The position numbers and the translations under genes were made by a program. 64,000 nucleotides of DNA from Ruminococcaceae bacterium P7 (GTDB lineage Bacteria > Bacillota > Clostridia > Oscillospirales > Acutalibacteraceae), in NCBI GenBank assembly GCA_900100595.1, contig FMUA01000012.1, positions 1 through 64,000 of the forward strand, given 5' to 3'. The notes under the pieces are model-generated. The model saw nothing but the letters and a program-made list of their open reading frames with translations. It was not told where the DNA came from and made no database searches. Below, in pieces: positions 62,467 to 64,000 of this stretch (position 1 is the stretch's first letter; each line of letters opens with the position of its first letter).

Positions 62467-63153
62467 TGAATTTCAAGTAAATAATCAGTATTTCAGCCGT
62501 TTTTGTCATTTAACCCTAACATAATCAGCCCTATTGACGGTTTTTTGTTATACTGTCAAGTCAGCGGAATGCGATTTGGTGTGCCTTTATGGAATAGCAC
62601 GCGCTTTTCAGCAAACCAAAGGTTAGCTTCCTTGCTCCGTTCTCTTCTCTTCGCGCAACAGAATTAATCCCTATCTTCCGACCTTATTTTACCACAAAAC
62701 AGGACAAATGGCAATAGACAAAGCTAACCAGTAATTTGATATAAAGTCTGTAACGATTCAGCGTAAATCACCACAGTTTTCCGCGTTTTTGTTCCATTCC
62801 CCGGGATTTTTCATTTAAGCGCCCTGCCGCTTTATGGAATCGTTTTCAACGCCTTCTCTCCTTCCCGTCAATGCCGGGAAAACGCAAAGGTCGACGCTGT
62901 TTTTTCGGGTGACGGAACTGCTCAAAGACTCGTCGGAAAACCGTTTGGCTGCCTGTTTTCCAACCCGTCAGCTCGTTTTTACGGTTTTCGGAAGTCTTGT
63001 ATCCCGCTGTTTCTGTTCGTCGGAGAGGAACCGGATAAGGCAAAAAACGGCAATATCCGAAAAAAGGTACATAACAAAACAAATAATAAAGAAAAAATGT
63101 TATACTGAAATGACAAATACATATGATGCCAAGACTTAAATATCTGAAATTTA
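62467..63153. other. Non-coding stretch between the two divergent promoters
   Basis: About 690 bases without a gene I can support. The short frames inside it lack ribosome binding sites and family signals. It contains a distant inverted repeat (GGTTAGCTT 62621-62629, AAGCTAACC 62721-62729). Its size leaves room for binding sites shared by the two promoters. Confidence 0.6.
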
Positions 63154-63182
63154 TTGACTTTTCAAAAGATTAATGCTATTAT
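63154..63182 (+). promoter_or_regulatory. Promoter of the priming glycosyltransferase gene
   Basis: -35 TTGACT (63154-63159), 17-bp spacer, -10 TATTAT (63177-63182). Transcription is predicted from ~63189, leaving a ~310-nt leader. Twenty-six of 30 positions (63154-63183) match the divergent rfbA promoter. Confidence 0.8.
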
Positions 63183-63415
63183 CAATAATGTAAGTCTTAA
63201 TGCTTTCTTTGCTTTTCAGCGTCTCAAACGATTTTGAGAGGGAATGCAGGTTTTTTGAAAGAACATGTTTTTGCCGGCTTCGGACAGATTCAAAGCTTTT
63301 CGGCAATGATGATCGGCTTCATCATTATCGGTTTCTAAAGCATTAATGAATAATGGTGATTCATGTTTCTTGCTTTGGCATGATTTCGGATTTGAAAGAT
63401 TATGTTTCGATGAAA

Positions 63416-63451
63416 AAGAGTGAAGGAAATAGTTTTCACTCTTATTTTATT
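63416..63451 (+). terminator. Attenuator-like hairpin in the leader of the priming glycosyltransferase
   Basis: A 9-bp perfect stem (63416-63424 AAGAGTGAA with 63435-63443) is followed by ATTTTATT. It lies in the leader, 48 nt before the start codon. The arms, part of the loop (GG) and the U-rich tail resemble the rfbA-leader hairpin. Confidence 0.65.
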
Positions 63452-63498
63452 GAGCTAAGTATCTTTTCTCTAACTGTATTTTAAAGGATGATATTTTT

Positions 63499-64000
63499 AT
63501 GGATGCCCTCTCAGAGAATAGAATTCAGTTAAAGCAGCTGGATAAAAGTGATTTGTTGAAAAAGAAAAAGCTTTATTGGTTCGGACGCCGGTTTCAGGAC
63601 ATTCTTTTCAGCGGTCTGGCGATGATCGTTCTGTTTCCTGTTATGACACTGACAGCATTAGTCGTATTTTTCGACGATCCTCACGGCAGTCCGATTTTCT
63701 GTCAGACCCGGTGCGGCAGAAACAACAAGCCTTTTAAAATGTATAAATTCCGTTCTATGTATTCCGACGCGGAAGACAGACTGAAGGAACTGATCAAAAG
63801 CAACGAGATGGACGGTCCCGCTTTCAAGATGAAAGACGACCCGAGAATCACGAGAGTGGGTAAGTTTATCAGGAAAACAGGCATCGACGAGCTTCCCCAG
63901 CTTTGGAATATCCTGAAAGGCGATATGAGTATCGTCGGTCCGCGGCCTGCCCTCCCTAGAGAAGTGGAGCAATATAACGAACTGCAGATGCAGAGAATGT
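63499..64000 (+). CDS. Priming sugar-phosphate transferase (WcaJ/WbaP-like), partial at the right edge
   Basis: From ATG 63499 (AAAGGATGA upstream) 167 codons stay open to the window end. After a basic start comes a hydrophobic segment (~37-58, DILFSGLAMIVLFPVMTLTAL) and then the bacterial sugar transferase core: PIFCQTRCGRNNKPFKMYKFRSM, DDPRITRVGKFIRKTGIDELPQLWN and GDMSIVGPRP. It transfers a sugar phosphate to undecaprenyl phosphate, the first step in building the repeat unit. The short N-terminus suggests the small form without the four-TM domain. It is divergent from, and likely co-regulated with, the rfbA operon. Confidence 0.9.
   Translation, partial: MDALSENRIQLKQLDKSDLLKKKKLYWFGRRFQDILFSGLAMIVLFPVMTLTALVVFFDDPHGSPIFCQTRCGRNNKPFKMYKFRSMYSDAEDRLKELIKSNEMDGPAFKMKDDPRITRVGKFIRKTGIDELPQLWNILKGDMSIVGPRPALPREVEQYNELQMQRM

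Noticed and set aside
62621..62729. Inverted repeat GGTTAGCTT / AAGCTAACC, 91 bases apart
   Set aside because: Only nine bases with no target duplication or transposase remnant between; not enough for a mobile element.
62834..63139. 101-residue frame on the + strand in the control region
   Set aside because: No RBS, no signal peptide or motif, and an overlapping minus-strand frame of equal quality; the region is best seen as non-coding.

Overview
The window looks like the chromosome of an anaerobic gut Firmicute of the Ruminococcus type. The evidence is a dockerin-bearing leucine-rich-repeat protein, a fibro-slime surface protein, a SpoVAD remnant, AGGAGG-type ribosome binding sites and TTGACA/TATAAT-type promoters. 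I saw no tRNA, rRNA or CRISPR array.

Layout. (1) 1-4282, + strand: the tail of an IS66 transposase, then a two-gene unit. Its first gene encodes a 1000-residue protein with the motifs of two-barrel (cellular RdRP / YonO-like) RNA polymerases; its second encodes a 279-residue protein I do not recognise. (2) 4324-12114, - strand: a 2203-residue fibro-slime surface protein, a previously unlisted 46-residue protein whose start codon overlaps the surface protein's stop, and the LRR-dockerin protein. (3) 12479-29733: a decayed spoVAD, a TtcA-like tRNA thiolase, an esterase-fold protein whose catalytic Ser is Ala, a TetM-like GTPase fused to a NYN nuclease domain, a wall/O-acylation operon (repeat protein with transglutaminase-like domain, MBOAT, AlgX/J-like, G5 lipoprotein) and a MacB-like ABC exporter. 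(4) 29842-36964, - strand: a complete GDP-L-fucose operon (gmd, glycosyltransferase, fcl, manC, manA, phosphohexomutase). An AraC regulator lies just upstream, with a 21-bp-phased direct repeat next to the predicted operon promoter. (5) 38056-62166, - strand: a ~24 kb polysaccharide operon. In transcription order it holds the four dTDP-rhamnose genes, UDP-glucose dehydrogenase, an epimerase, a teichoic-acid-like module, glycosyltransferases, polymerase, pyruvyl transferase, flippase, LicD and a phosphonate pathway. (6) 62167-64000: divergent control region and the start of a priming sugar-phosphate transferase.

Together regions 4-6 predict a cell-surface glycan that may carry rhamnose, fucose, uronic acid, pyruvate ketals, an alditol-phosphate-like unit and a phosphonate. 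The phosphonate branch runs PEP mutase, phosphonopyruvate decarboxylase, phosphonoacetaldehyde reductase, CMP activation and LicD transfer, which predicts a 2-hydroxyethylphosphonate decoration. The PEP mutase is a three-domain fusion carrying two different nucleotidyltransferase domains. The operon's promoter and that of the divergent priming transferase are identical at 26 of 30 positions, and each leader ends in a related terminator-like hairpin, so both units are probably co-regulated by attenuation or antitermination.

The strongest leads are the RdRP-like gene pair, the phosphonoglycan pathway, the cytidylyltransferase-oxidoreductase fusion with its aminotransferase and TagF-like neighbours, and the twin leaders.
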